Positions 8,063-17,313 of a stretch of 64,000 bases of DNA are shown piece by piece. Each line of letters opens with the position of its first letter. Position 1 is the first letter of the stretch. The notes beneath the pieces were generated by a model. The model made no database searches. It was not told the DNA's origin and worked only from the letters and a program-made list of their open reading frames with translations. Both the position numbers and the translations under genes were made by a program. This stretch comes from Lonepinella sp042468235 (lineage in GTDB: Bacteria > Pseudomonadota > Gammaproteobacteria > Enterobacterales > Pasteurellaceae): assembly GCF_042468235.1 (NCBI RefSeq), contig NZ_CP170386.1:1426001-1490000 (forward strand), written 5' to 3'.

Positions 8063-10867
8063 ATGTCAGAACAAGTTGATTACAAAAATACCTTAAACCT
8101 GCCTGAAACAGGTTTTCCAATGCGTGGGGATTTGGCGAAGCGTGAACCAGCCATGTTAAAAAATTGGTACGATAAGAATCTTTACGGCAAAATCCGTCAA
8201 GCGGGCAAAGGCAAAAAAACCTTTATTTTGCATGATGGCCCTCCCTATGCCAACGGGACGATTCATATCGGGCATGCGGTGAATAAAATCTTAAAGGATA
8301 TGATTGTCAAATCCAAAACCTCTTTGGGTTATGATTCGCCTTATATCCCTGGTTGGGACTGTCATGGTTTGCCGATTGAGTTAAAAGTAGAAGCCTTAGT
8401 GGGTAAGCCGAATCAAAAAGTGACGGCGGCAGAATTTCGTGAAGAATGTCGTAAATACGCCCGTGAACAGGTGGAAGGGCAGAAAAAAGATTTTATCCGT
8501 TTGGGCGTAATTGGCGATTGGGATAATCCTTATTTAACCATGAACTTTACTACCGAAGCCAATATTATCCGTGCTTTCGGTAAAGCGGTGGCGAACGGGC
8601 ATTTGTACAAAGGGGCAAAACCTGTGTATTGGTGTTTGGATTGTGCCTCTTCGCTTTCCGAAGCGGAAGTGGAATATGAAGATAAAACCTCACCATCTAT
8701 TTATGTGAAATTCCAAGCCGCCGATGAAAGTGCGGTGGAAAAAGCCTTTAATTTGAGCGAAAAAGGCTCAGGCAAATTATCAGCGGTGATTTGGACGACG
8801 ACCCCTTGGACCATTCCATCCAATAAAGCTATTGCGTTGAATGCAGAATTTGACTATCAAGTAGTGCAATTCGGTGACGAACGTTTGATTCTCGCCAAAG
8901 AGTTGGTCGAATCTGTGGCGAAAGCCATTGGGATAGAAAATTGGAAAGTGTTGGGTTCCGCCAAAGGTTCAGAGCTTGAACTATTGCCATTCAATCACCC
9001 GTTTTATGCTTACCAAGTGCCGTTTATTTTAGGCGAACACGTTACCCTTGACGGCGGTACGGGGCTGGTGCATACCGCTCCCGATCATGGTCAGGACGAC
9101 TATGTAATCGCCCGTCAATATGATATTGGTATGGCAGGTTTGGTCGGTAATGACGGTAAATTTATTAGCACGACTGAATTTTTTGCAGGGCTTGGCGTGT
9201 TTGAAGCTAACGGCAAAGTGCTGGAAAAATTAGAAGAAGTTGGTGCGTTACTCAAATTGGAAAAAATCCGTCACAGCTATCCGCATTGTTGGCGACACAA
9301 AACCCCTGTGATTTTCCGTGCGACACCACAATGGTTTATCGGTATGGAAGTGAAAGGATTACGTCAACAGGCGTTAAGTGAAATCAAAAAAGTACGTTGG
9401 ATTCCAGATTGGGGGCAAGCCCGTATTGAAAAAATGGTGGAAAACCGCCCAGACTGGTGTATCTCACGTCAACGTACTTGGGGTGTGCCAGTGGCGTTAT
9501 TTATTCATAACGAAACCGAACAATTGCATCCACGTACCCAAGAATTAATTGAGCAAGTAGCAAAATTGGTGGAACAAAAAGGCATTCAGGCTTGGTGGGA
9601 TCTCGATCCAAAAGACCTGCTTGGTGACGATGCAGCAAATTATCACAAAGTACCTGATACCCTTGATGTGTGGTTTGATTCTGGATCAACCTATTCTTCG
9701 GTCGCACCGTTCCGTCCAGAATTTCACGGTAATGAGCCTGATATGTATCTTGAAGGCTCGGATCAACACCGCGGTTGGTTTATGTCGTCTTTAATGCTTT
9801 CGACCGCCACGGATAACAAAGCCCCGTATAAACAAGTGTTGACGCACGGTTTCACGGTGGACGGTCAAGGTCGCAAGATGTCGAAATCTATCGGGAATAT
9901 TGTCACCCCACAACAGGTGATGGACAAATTCGGTGGTGATATTTTACGTCTTTGGGTGGCTTCTACTGATTACACAGGTGAAATGACCGTTTCTGATGAG
10001 ATTTTAAAACGTGCTGCCGACAGCTATCGCCGTATTCGCAACACCGCTCGTTTTTTATTGGCAAACTTAAACGGTTTTGATCCAACACGGGATTTAGTCA
10101 AACCTGAAGACATGATTTCTTTAGACCGTTGGGCAGTGGATTGTGCCTTGCAGGCGCAAAATGAAATTAAAGACAATTATGACAACTATCAATTCCATGC
10201 CGTGGTGCAACGTTTGATGAAATTCTGTTCGATCGAAATGGGTTCATTCTATTTGGATATTATCAAAGACCGTCAATACACCACCAAAGCGGACAGTCTT
10301 GCCCGCCGTAGCTGTCAGACCGCTTTATGGCATATTGCCGAAGCCTTAGTGCGTTGGATTGCCCCGATTTTATCCTTTACTGCCGATGAAATCTGGCACT
10401 ATATTCCAGGTGAACGCAGCGAATTTGTATTTACCGAAGAATTTTATGACGGCTTATTTGCGTTAGACTCAAATGAACAATTTGATGACGCTTACTGGCA
10501 ACAAATTTTAACAGTGCGTGATGAAATCAACCGAGTGTTAGAAACTGCCCGTAACGACAAAATAATCGGCGGTGGCTTGGAAGCAGAAGTGACGATTTTT
10601 GCCAATGAAGAATACGCACGTTTACTTGCAAAACTCGGCAATGAATTACGTTTCGTAACGATTACTTCAAAAGCAGATGTTAAACCATTGGCAACAGCCG
10701 ATGTCGCTGAGGGCGAAGTAAAAGGCTTGGCAATCAAAGTCATTCGTTCCGCTAACCACAAATGCCCACGCTGCTGGCACTATTCCGACAGCCCGACAGA
10801 AAACACCCTCTGTTCACGCTGCGAAGAAAACGTCAACGGCAACGGCGAAGTGAGAAAATTTGCATAG
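8063..10867 (+). CDS. ileS: Isoleucyl-tRNA synthetase
   Basis: This class Ia aminoacyl-tRNA synthetase charges tRNA-Ile. At 934 residues it is full length. The HIGH motif is at 68-71 and the KMSKS motif in GRKMSKSIGN. Between them lies the editing domain that hydrolyses Val-tRNA-Ile (TWTIP and GTGLVHTAPDHG segments). The C-terminal zinc finger CPRCWHYSD...CSRCEENV is present. ileS followed by lspA and ispH is a widespread order, here interrupted by about 300 bases of palindromic repeat DNA. Confidence 0.96.
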   Translation: MSEQVDYKNTLNLPETGFPMRGDLAKREPAMLKNWYDKNLYGKIRQAGKGKKTFILHDGPPYANGTIHIGHAVNKILKDMIVKSKTSLGYDSPYIPGWDCHGLPIELKVEALVGKPNQKVTAAEFREECRKYAREQVEGQKKDFIRLGVIGDWDNPYLTMNFTTEANIIRAFGKAVANGHLYKGAKPVYWCLDCASSLSEAEVEYEDKTSPSIYVKFQAADESAVEKAFNLSEKGSGKLSAVIWTTTPWTIPSNKAIALNAEFDYQVVQFGDERLILAKELVESVAKAIGIENWKVLGSAKGSELELLPFNHPFYAYQVPFILGEHVTLDGGTGLVHTAPDHGQDDYVIARQYDIGMAGLVGNDGKFISTTEFFAGLGVFEANGKVLEKLEEVGALLKLEKIRHSYPHCWRHKTPVIFRATPQWFIGMEVKGLRQQALSEIKKVRWIPDWGQARIEKMVENRPDWCISRQRTWGVPVALFIHNETEQLHPRTQELIEQVAKLVEQKGIQAWWDLDPKDLLGDDAANYHKVPDTLDVWFDSGSTYSSVAPFRPEFHGNEPDMYLEGSDQHRGWFMSSLMLSTATDNKAPYKQVLTHGFTVDGQGRKMSKSIGNIVTPQQVMDKFGGDILRLWVASTDYTGEMTVSDEILKRAADSYRRIRNTARFLLANLNGFDPTRDLVKPEDMISLDRWAVDCALQAQNEIKDNYDNYQFHAVVQRLMKFCSIEMGSFYLDIIKDRQYTTKADSLARRSCQTALWHIAEALVRWIAPILSFTADEIWHYIPGERSEFVFTEEFYDGLFALDSNEQFDDAYWQQILTVRDEINRVLETARNDKIIGGGLEAEVTIFANEEYARLLAKLGNELRFVTITSKADVKPLATADVAEGEVKGLAIKVIRSANHKCPRCWHYSDSPTENTLCSRCEENVNGNGEVRKFA

Positions 10868-10880
10868 GTGAAAACCCTAA

Positions 10881-11128
10881 CCCTCTCCCATAGGGAGAGG
10901 GGATAATGGGCGTAATTTTCGTAGTAAATATAACAGATACGGATGTAACGGGGTCCCCGTCTGAAGCGCCTTGGCGACTTGAAATTTTTAGGTAAAATCG
11001 CCATGTTTGAACGTAGCGAGTTGCGATTTTACCGTTAAAAAAATTTCAACCAAGCCAAGAAAAGCGGTGAAGTCGGGGCGTGTTTCTTTTTGCTTACTTT
11101 TGCTTTGCACGAGCAAAGAAAAAGTAAG
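10881..11128. repeat. Three stacked palindromes between ileS and lspA
   Basis: The 304-base gap holds three inverted repeats and no gene. The first is CCCTCTCCC and GGGAGAGGG around ATA (10881-10901). The second is a long imperfect palindrome at 10970-11059 whose inner arms GGTAAAATCGC and GCGATTTTACC are perfect. The third pairs 11093-11108 with 11113-11128 around ACGA with one mismatch. A 9-of-10 match to the Neisseria uptake core (CCCGTCTGAA) lies near 10957. The layout resembles dispersed intergenic elements rather than a terminator. Confidence 0.6.
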
Positions 11129-11171
11129 TCGCCATCGGCGAAATCCGATTTTAATTAAAACCTAAATAATT

Positions 11172-11675
11172 ATGTTAAAACAAAACAAAAACGGCTTACA
11201 TTACCTCTATCTCTCCCTGATCGCCTTTATCGCCGATCTTGCGACCAAATACATCATCGTAGAAAATTTCCAACTCTACGAAAGCATCAACATACTCCCA
11301 ATTTTTAACCTAACCTACGCCCGCAACACAGGGGCAGCGTTTAGTTTTTTAGCCGATCACAGTGGTTGGCAAAAATACTTTTTTATTGGGCTAGCATTAA
11401 CCATTTCTGCCATATTAATTTATTTTCTGCAAAAAAACACCGCACTTCAAAAGTTACAAAATTCTGCTTATGCCCTGATTATTGGCGGAGCATTAGGTAA
11501 TATGGTGGATCGCATGTATCACGGTTTCGTGGTCGATTTTTTGGATTTTTATTGGCAAGATTGGCATTATCCCGTGTTTAATGTGGCGGATATTGCTATC
11601 TGTGTGGGGGCAGGGTTGTTGGTACTGGATGCCTTAAAGAATGGCGAAAATAAAAAGAGTGAGAAAAAAGCGTGA
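11172..11675 (+). CDS. lspA: Lipoprotein signal peptidase LspA (signal peptidase II)
   Basis: This inner membrane aspartyl protease removes the signal peptide from diacylated prolipoproteins. The 167 residues include four membrane segments, the NTGAAFSFL motif, and the two catalytic aspartates in GNMVDRM and NVADIAI. The last four bases overlap the first four of ispH (GTGA), so the two are translationally coupled. One uptake signal lies within the gene near 11443. Confidence 0.95.
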   Translation: MLKQNKNGLHYLYLSLIAFIADLATKYIIVENFQLYESINILPIFNLTYARNTGAAFSFLADHSGWQKYFFIGLALTISAILIYFLQKNTALQKLQNSAYALIIGGALGNMVDRMYHGFVVDFLDFYWQDWHYPVFNVADIAICVGAGLLVLDALKNGENKKSEKKA

Positions 11676-12616
11676 AAATCATTTTAGCCAACCCAAGAGG
11701 ATTTTGTGCGGGCGTTGACCGGGCGATTAGTATTGTTGAACTTGCGTTAGAAATTCATGGCGCACCGATTTATGTACGTCACGAAGTGGTACATAACCGC
11801 TTTGTGGTCAATGGGTTACGCGACCGAGGTGCTATCTTTGTGGAAGAATTGAGTGAAGTACCAGATGGAGCGATTGTGATTTTTTCCGCGCACGGTGTCT
11901 CACAAGCCGTGCGACAAGAAGCCAAAGAGCGTGAATTAAAAGTGTTTGATGCGACCTGTCCTTTAGTCACCAAAGTCCACATGCAAGTGGCACGAGCCAG
12001 TAAAAAAGGGACTAAAGCTATTTTAATCGGGCATCAAGGGCATCCTGAAGTACAAGGTACTATGGGACAATATAACAATGATGATGGTGGGATTTTCCTT
12101 GTTGAAGATGTGGAAGATATTACTAAACTTAAATTGCGTGATGACGAAGATCTAACCTTTATGACCCAAACTACGTTGTCGATTGACGATACGGCAGATG
12201 TCATTGATGCTTTAAAACAAAAATATCCGAGTATTCAGGGTCCACGTAAAAATGATATTTGTTATGCAACCACTAACCGTCAGCAAGCAGTACGAGATTT
12301 AGCGAGACAATCAGATTTGGTGATTGTGGTTGGTTCCAAAAATTCATCTAACTCAAACCGTTTAGCTGAGTTATCTAATAGAATGGGAACCCCAGCAAAA
12401 TTGCTTGACGATGCGACCGATATTGATCCTGAATGGTTAAAAGATGTTGAAACCATCGGATTAACAGCAGGTGCTTCTGCACCCGAAGTATTAGTCCAAT
12501 CGGTGATTAGCCGTTTGAAAGAACTAGGTGTAAGCGAAGTGGAAGAACTACAGGGCTGTGAAGAAAATACAGTTTTTGAAGTGCCTAAAGAGCTGCGGAT
12601 TAAGGAAGTGAATTAG
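11672..12616 (+). CDS. ispH: 4-hydroxy-3-methylbut-2-enyl diphosphate reductase IspH
   Basis: This iron-sulfur enzyme makes the last step of the MEP pathway, producing IPP and DMAPP. The three cluster cysteines are visible: Cys12 in RGFCAGVDRA, one in DATCPLVTKVH and one in DICYATTNRQ. The 314 residues match family length. The start is GTG, inside the lspA stop (overlap GTGA). A strong bidirectional hairpin follows at 12617-12653. Confidence 0.95.
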   Translation: MKIILANPRGFCAGVDRAISIVELALEIHGAPIYVRHEVVHNRFVVNGLRDRGAIFVEELSEVPDGAIVIFSAHGVSQAVRQEAKERELKVFDATCPLVTKVHMQVARASKKGTKAILIGHQGHPEVQGTMGQYNNDDGGIFLVEDVEDITKLKLRDDEDLTFMTQTTLSIDDTADVIDALKQKYPSIQGPRKNDICYATTNRQQAVRDLARQSDLVIVVGSKNSSNSNRLAELSNRMGTPAKLLDDATDIDPEWLKDVETIGLTAGASAPEVLVQSVISRLKELGVSEVEELQGCEENTVFEVPKELRIKEVN

Positions 12617-12653
12617 AATAACAATCTGCACGTAAAACGTGTGGATTGTTATT
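12617..12653. terminator. Bidirectional terminator between ispH and yjjV
   Basis: The arms 12617-12632 and 12638-12653 form a 16-bp stem with a few mismatches (AATAACAATC with GATTGTTATT at the base). The last bases overlap the 3' end of yjjV, so both convergent genes could end here. Confidence 0.75.
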
Positions 12654-13440
12654 GATGCCCAAATAATTTTACTGAATTTTGCCAAATTGTGTACTGAATA
12701 AGCTCAGGACTTTCTTTTCTTAATGAGCATAAATGTTCAAACACTTGCTCCACTCGCTCAGGTCGATTTGGTTGACCTTGAAAACCATACACTGGCATAT
12801 CGGGCGAATCAGTTTCTAATAACAAACTATCCAGTGGCAATTTTGCTATCGTTTGACGTGTTTTATTGGCTCGTTGATAAGTAATAGTCCCACCTACGCC
12901 AATTTTATAGCCCAAATCCACAAAGCGTTTAGCTTGCTCATAACTGCCAGAAAAGCCATGAATCACACCGCACTCTTTCAGTTGAATCCGTTTTAAAAAA
13001 GGATATAGTTGATCGTGGGATTGACGACTATGCAAATTCACGGGTAAATCATATTGTTTAGCTAATTGTAATTGAGCGTCTAAAAAATCGCCTTGTTTTT
13101 GCCAGAGCGCATTAGTTAATAATGCTGGAATAGCTCGTTCTAATCCAATTTCAGCCACCGAGGTTAAATTTGCTGATCGATTGATTAAGCATCGATTTAA
13201 TTGTTCTAAATCTTGCTGAGTATGCTGTTGAATATACAACGGATGTAATCCCAACCCATAATAAAGCTGATTGGGATAAAGTGCGGTGATTTTTTCGATA
13301 ATTTTAAAATTCTGCTGTGATACTGCCACAATCAGGATTTTTTGCACGTCTGCCTGTTGGGCGTTCTGCACTAATTTTTCCAGCGTTTCGCCTGTGGTTT
13401 GTTGTAAATAATCAAGATGGGTGTGGGTGTCAAAAAACAT
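12649..13440 (-). CDS. yjjV: TatD family metal-dependent hydrolase, YjjV-like
   Basis: This is a TIM-barrel hydrolase of the TatD DNase family. Metal ligands are seen in the N-terminal FFDTHTHLD, in AEIGLE, in NLHSRQS, in HGFSGSYE and in LETDSPD. The 263 residues match YjjV. TatD relatives are metal-dependent nucleases or lactonases; the substrate of this branch is not settled. It is convergent with ispH and shares its terminator. Confidence 0.85.
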   Translation of the reverse strand: MFFDTHTHLDYLQQTTGETLEKLVQNAQQADVQKILIVAVSQQNFKIIEKITALYPNQLYYGLGLHPLYIQQHTQQDLEQLNRCLINRSANLTSVAEIGLERAIPALLTNALWQKQGDFLDAQLQLAKQYDLPVNLHSRQSHDQLYPFLKRIQLKECGVIHGFSGSYEQAKRFVDLGYKIGVGGTITYQRANKTRQTIAKLPLDSLLLETDSPDMPVYGFQGQPNRPERVEQVFEHLCSLRKESPELIQYTIWQNSVKLFGHQ

Positions 13441-13458
13441 ATTTTATCTATTTTGCCT

Positions 13459-13566
13459 ACCCCGCACTTACGTACGGGGTTATACAAATCATGCCCCTCT
13501 GGGGCGATAATCCACATAAGATGCGGAGCATCATTACCATGCTTAACCTAGTACGTCAGTGCTAGG
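13459..13566. repeat. 108-base modular palindromic intergenic element, copy 2
   Basis: This copy has the same order of modules as the one at 7338-7445. The left arm (13460-13482) pairs CCCCG with CGGGG around ACGT. A middle hairpin (GCCCCTCTGGGGC) follows, then the conserved ATAAGATGCGGAGCATC core and a right arm at 13544-13566 pairing CCTAG with CTAGG. The right arm overlaps the last codons of ppiB and supplies its TAG stop. The left arm is identical over 23 bases to 44428-44450. Confidence 0.75.
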
Positions 13567-14074
13567 CGGAAACCGTCACCGAAATAATCACTACATCTTC
13601 TTTCGGTACATCTTGGTGAAAACCAGCGTTGCCTGTTTTAACGCCTTTGATTTTATCCACTACGTCCATGCCATCAACCACTTCGCCAAACACCGTATAA
13701 CCCCATTCTTGCACCACTTCTTTCTCAAACATTTGTTTCGAACGATAATCCAAGAAAGTATTATCTGCTACATTAATAAAAAATTGTGCAGTAGCAGAAT
13801 GTGGATCGCTGGTACGAGCCATGGCAATAGTGCCTCGTTTATTGCTTAAACCATTATTTGCTTCGTTTTTGATTGGTGCATTGGTGGCTTTTTCACGTAA
13901 ACCACTTTCCATACCACCGCCTTGAATCATAAATCCATCAATAACACGATGGAAAATTGTGTTATTATAGAAACCTGATTTACAATAATCTTCAAAATTT
14001 TTTGCGGTGATTGGTGCTTTATCAAAATCTAATGCAATTTTGATGTCTCCAAAATTGGTGTGTAATGTAATCAT
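13562..14074 (-). CDS. ppiB: Peptidyl-prolyl cis-trans isomerase B (cyclophilin)
   Basis: This is a cytoplasmic cyclophilin that speeds proline isomerisation during folding. The ATG at 14074 is preferred over an upstream in-frame ATG at 14116 because AAGGAAA lies just before it and the protein then begins MITLHTNFGDI as usual; this gives 170 residues. Catalytic-site segments are FHRVIDGFMIQGG, MARTSDPHSATAQFFINV and the VFGEVVDGMDVVDKI tail. The stop codon lies inside a palindromic repeat arm. Confidence 0.94.
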   Translation of the reverse strand: MITLHTNFGDIKIALDFDKAPITAKNFEDYCKSGFYNNTIFHRVIDGFMIQGGGMESGLREKATNAPIKNEANNGLSNKRGTIAMARTSDPHSATAQFFINVADNTFLDYRSKQMFEKEVVQEWGYTVFGEVVDGMDVVDKIKGVKTGNAGFHQDVPKEDVVIISVTVSA

Positions 14075-14177
14075 TGTGTTTTCCTTATAAAAATAGCTAA
14101 GATTATAGCTTGGCATTATTCCATAAAAGTGGGGTTAATGCTATGTTTAACCTAAAATATCGGCACTGGAATTTAAT

Positions 14178-15557
14178 ATGTTAAAAATTTTCAATACCCT
14201 AACCAGAGAAAAAGAACCCTTTAAACCTATTAATCCGAATCAAATCGGTATGTATGTCTGTGGCGTAACGGTTTACGATTTATGCCATTTTGGACATGGT
14301 CGCACTTTTGTGTCTTTTGATGTTATTGTGCGTTATTTGCGTTACCTTGGTTATAACGTGCGTTATGTACGTAATATCACCGATGTAGATGATAAGATCA
14401 TTAAACGTGCGTTAGAAAATCACGAAACATGCGATGAATTAGTCGATCGTATGATTAACGAAATGCACCAAGATTTTGATGCGTTGGCTATTTTACGCCC
14501 AGATGTCGAGCCACGAGCGACCCAACATATCAACGAAATTATTGCCATGGTACAAAGCCTGCTTGATCGTAAACATGCCTATATTGCCGAAGACGGTGAT
14601 GTCATGTTTGATGTAGGAAGCTACCAAAACTATGGTCGTTTATCTCGTCAAAATTTAGAACAATTACAGGCAGGAGCAAGGGTTGAAATTAAATCGGTGA
14701 AACGTAATCCAATGGATTTTGTATTGTGGAAAATGTCTAAACCGAACGAACCAAGTTGGGATAGCCCTTGGGGTAAAGGTCGCCCTGGTTGGCATATTGA
14801 ATGTTCCGCCATGAACAGTAAAGAACTCGGCAATCATTTTGATATTCATGGTGGTGGATCAGATTTAATGTTTCCACATCACGAAAATGAAATCGCTCAA
14901 TCCTGCTGCGCTCACGATGGCGATTACGTAAATTATTGGTTGCACACAGGTATGTTGACGATTAACGAAGAAAAAATGTCAAAATCTCTCAATAATTTCT
15001 TTACCATTCGGGATATTTTAAATAAATACGACAGCGAAAGCGTGCGTTATTTCTTTCTAACCGCACAATATCGCAGCCTATTAGACTATAGCGAAGAAAA
15101 CATTGGTTTGGCTCGCAAAGCGTTAGAACGTCTTTACACGTCATTACGTGGTTGTGATGTGAATGTTGAGATTGATGCAGAAGATCAATATGTTACCACA
15201 TTCAAAGAAGCTATGAATGATGATTTTAATACCCCAGGTGCATTAGCGGTATTATTCGAATTAGCCCGTGAAATCAATAAATTAAAAGCAGAAGATCGGG
15301 AAAAAGCCAACCAACTTGCCACTCGACTAAAACAACTGGCTGATGTATTAGGTTTATTACAACAGGATCCTGAAATCTTTTTGCAAGGTAATAATGCAAA
15401 TGATGATGTAGTAAAAATTGAAGCCTTAATCAAACAACGCAATGAGGCTCGAGCAGCAAAAGACTGGGCAACCGCAGATAATGCGAGAAATCAATTAACC
15501 GCAATGGGAATTATTCTGGAAGATAGTGCTGCTGGTACGACATGGCGAAAAGCATAA
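14178..15557 (+). CDS. cysS: Cysteinyl-tRNA synthetase
   Basis: This class Ia synthetase charges tRNA-Cys. At 459 residues it is full length. The first zinc ligand is Cys28 (YVCGVTVYD), the HIGH-like motif is HFGHGRT, and the KMSKS motif is in EEKMSKSLNN. The WHIECSAM and HHENEIAQS segments hold the other zinc ligands. It is divergent from ppiB with about 100 bases between them, a common ppiB-cysS arrangement in gammaproteobacteria. Confidence 0.96.
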   Translation: MLKIFNTLTREKEPFKPINPNQIGMYVCGVTVYDLCHFGHGRTFVSFDVIVRYLRYLGYNVRYVRNITDVDDKIIKRALENHETCDELVDRMINEMHQDFDALAILRPDVEPRATQHINEIIAMVQSLLDRKHAYIAEDGDVMFDVGSYQNYGRLSRQNLEQLQAGARVEIKSVKRNPMDFVLWKMSKPNEPSWDSPWGKGRPGWHIECSAMNSKELGNHFDIHGGGSDLMFPHHENEIAQSCCAHDGDYVNYWLHTGMLTINEEKMSKSLNNFFTIRDILNKYDSESVRYFFLTAQYRSLLDYSEENIGLARKALERLYTSLRGCDVNVEIDAEDQYVTTFKEAMNDDFNTPGALAVLFELAREINKLKAEDREKANQLATRLKQLADVLGLLQQDPEIFLQGNNANDDVVKIEALIKQRNEARAAKDWATADNARNQLTAMGIILEDSAAGTTWRKA

Positions 15558-15693
15558 GAACTTATGTTACCGAACAAAGTCGAAATAGCATCTTAAGAAG
15601 ATGGTATAAGCAACATACCAAAACGGTACTTGTACCATAACACAAAATAACGATAATCGACTTATTCCGTTATATTTTTAGTTGGAGAAAAAA

Positions 15694-17244
15694 ATGAAAT
15701 TATCAAAAATTAGCACCGCACTTTTAGCTGCTGGTTTAGCCTCTCAAGTATTGGCAGCACCACCAATGAACAAAAATCCTTTAGCCGATTTGCCTTATGC
15801 AAACAAAACTGAGAATGGTTATAGTCTTGATTTTAATGACAAAAATTACACCACAGTAACCACCGAAGTAAATGGTAAAAAAATTACTTATCGTGCCTAT
15901 GAAAAAATCGTTTATGTAGCTAATCCAGTTGAACCAGAATATCAAACCTTAAATTTCTACGTACCTGAAGAATATTACCAGAACGGTGAAATCAACGGTT
16001 ACAACGCAAAAACTGCTCCAATTTTCTTACCTAATGCGATCGGTGGCTATATGCCAGCTATTGCAGCTGCCGCGAGTCAATCAGGTATGGGTGGAAAAAC
16101 TAGTACAATTCTCACCGCACTTGAACGTGGTTATGTGGTTGCCAGCGTGGGAGCTAGAGGACGCACATTAAAACAGGGAAACACCTATACAGGTAAAGCA
16201 CCTGCCGTTATCTTAGATTTAAAAGCCGCAGTACGTTATTTACATGCTAATGATGACAAAATGGTCGGTGATGCCAATAAAATTATTTCTAACGGCACCA
16301 GTGCGGGTGGAGCAATGTCGGCGTTACTCGGGGCTAGTGGCGACAGTGTGGATTACGCAAAATTATTAAAAGAAATGGGAGCAGTTAACGCCAGTGATGC
16401 CATTTTTGCTGTATCCGCTTACTGCCCAATTACCAATTTAGAAAATGCAGATACGGCTTACGAATGGGAATTTAATGGTTTACATCATTATAGTCGTATG
16501 GATATGAGCAAACTTAACGCAAAAACCTTTAACGATCGTTCAATGAAGCAAGCCACGATTGAGGGGGAACTTAGTGCAGATGAAATTAAAATTTCCAATG
16601 ATTTAAAAGCCCAATTCCCTGATTATTTGAATAGCTTGCAGTTAAAAGATGAAAAAGGTAATGCTTTAACCTTAGATAAAGACGGAAACGGTTCTTTCCG
16701 TACTTACGTGGAAAATGCGTTAGTGCTATCGGCTAACCAAACATTAAGTGGTTTGAATACCGATGAGAAAAAAGCCTTTGTAGAAAAATATAAAGGATTA
16801 AGCTACGCAAATGGCATCGTAAGTGCGGTGAATTTAACGGAATTTGTCACCAACAAAGCTCGCATGAAATCACCACCAGCTTTCGATGCCTTAGATTTAA
16901 GTTCAGGCGAAAATGATGAATTTGGTACAGAAACAGTACAAACCTTACATTTCACCCCTTACAGCCTAAAAAATAGTACCGTAAAAGGCGGCATGGCTAA
17001 AGATGAAAACATCAAATTACTCAATGCGATGAATTATACGGATAACGATAAAGCGGCTCAACACTGGCGTATTCGTGTAGGATCAGAAGATTACGACACT
17101 TCTCACGCTATTTCAGCAATGTTATTCGTGAAGCTCAAAATGTCAGGTAAAAATGTGGATTATGCTTTACCTTGGGGGGTAGGACACGCTGGTGATTATG
17201 ATCTAGATGAATTATTTGATTGGGTGGATAAGATTGCTAGATAA
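15694..17244 (+). CDS. Exported alpha/beta hydrolase, tannase-like (subtype B)
   Basis: This is a 516-residue exported serine esterase. The ATG at 15694 is preceded by GGAG; an in-frame TTG at 15682 is less likely. A signal peptide covers residues 1-21 or so (ending VLA). The nucleophile elbow NGTSAGG places the serine at 203. Asp466 and His498 (in GVGHAGDYDLDELFDWV) are 32 residues apart, the same spacing I recall for the catalytic Asp and His of the Lactobacillus subtype B tannase. Family members split galloyl or related aromatic esters, but the substrate here is unknown. It stands alone, next to the old end of the CRISPR array. Confidence 0.7.
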   Translation: MKLSKISTALLAAGLASQVLAAPPMNKNPLADLPYANKTENGYSLDFNDKNYTTVTTEVNGKKITYRAYEKIVYVANPVEPEYQTLNFYVPEEYYQNGEINGYNAKTAPIFLPNAIGGYMPAIAAAASQSGMGGKTSTILTALERGYVVASVGARGRTLKQGNTYTGKAPAVILDLKAAVRYLHANDDKMVGDANKIISNGTSAGGAMSALLGASGDSVDYAKLLKEMGAVNASDAIFAVSAYCPITNLENADTAYEWEFNGLHHYSRMDMSKLNAKTFNDRSMKQATIEGELSADEIKISNDLKAQFPDYLNSLQLKDEKGNALTLDKDGNGSFRTYVENALVLSANQTLSGLNTDEKKAFVEKYKGLSYANGIVSAVNLTEFVTNKARMKSPPAFDALDLSSGENDEFGTETVQTLHFTPYSLKNSTVKGGMAKDENIKLLNAMNYTDNDKAAQHWRIRVGSEDYDTSHAISAMLFVKLKMSGKNVDYALPWGVGHAGDYDLDELFDWVDKIAR

Positions 17245-17313
17245 TTTTGTTAATACAAATATCCAACTGTAGGTAGTTGCTAAAACAACCATTGAATCAA
17301 TCTCTGTGTTAAA

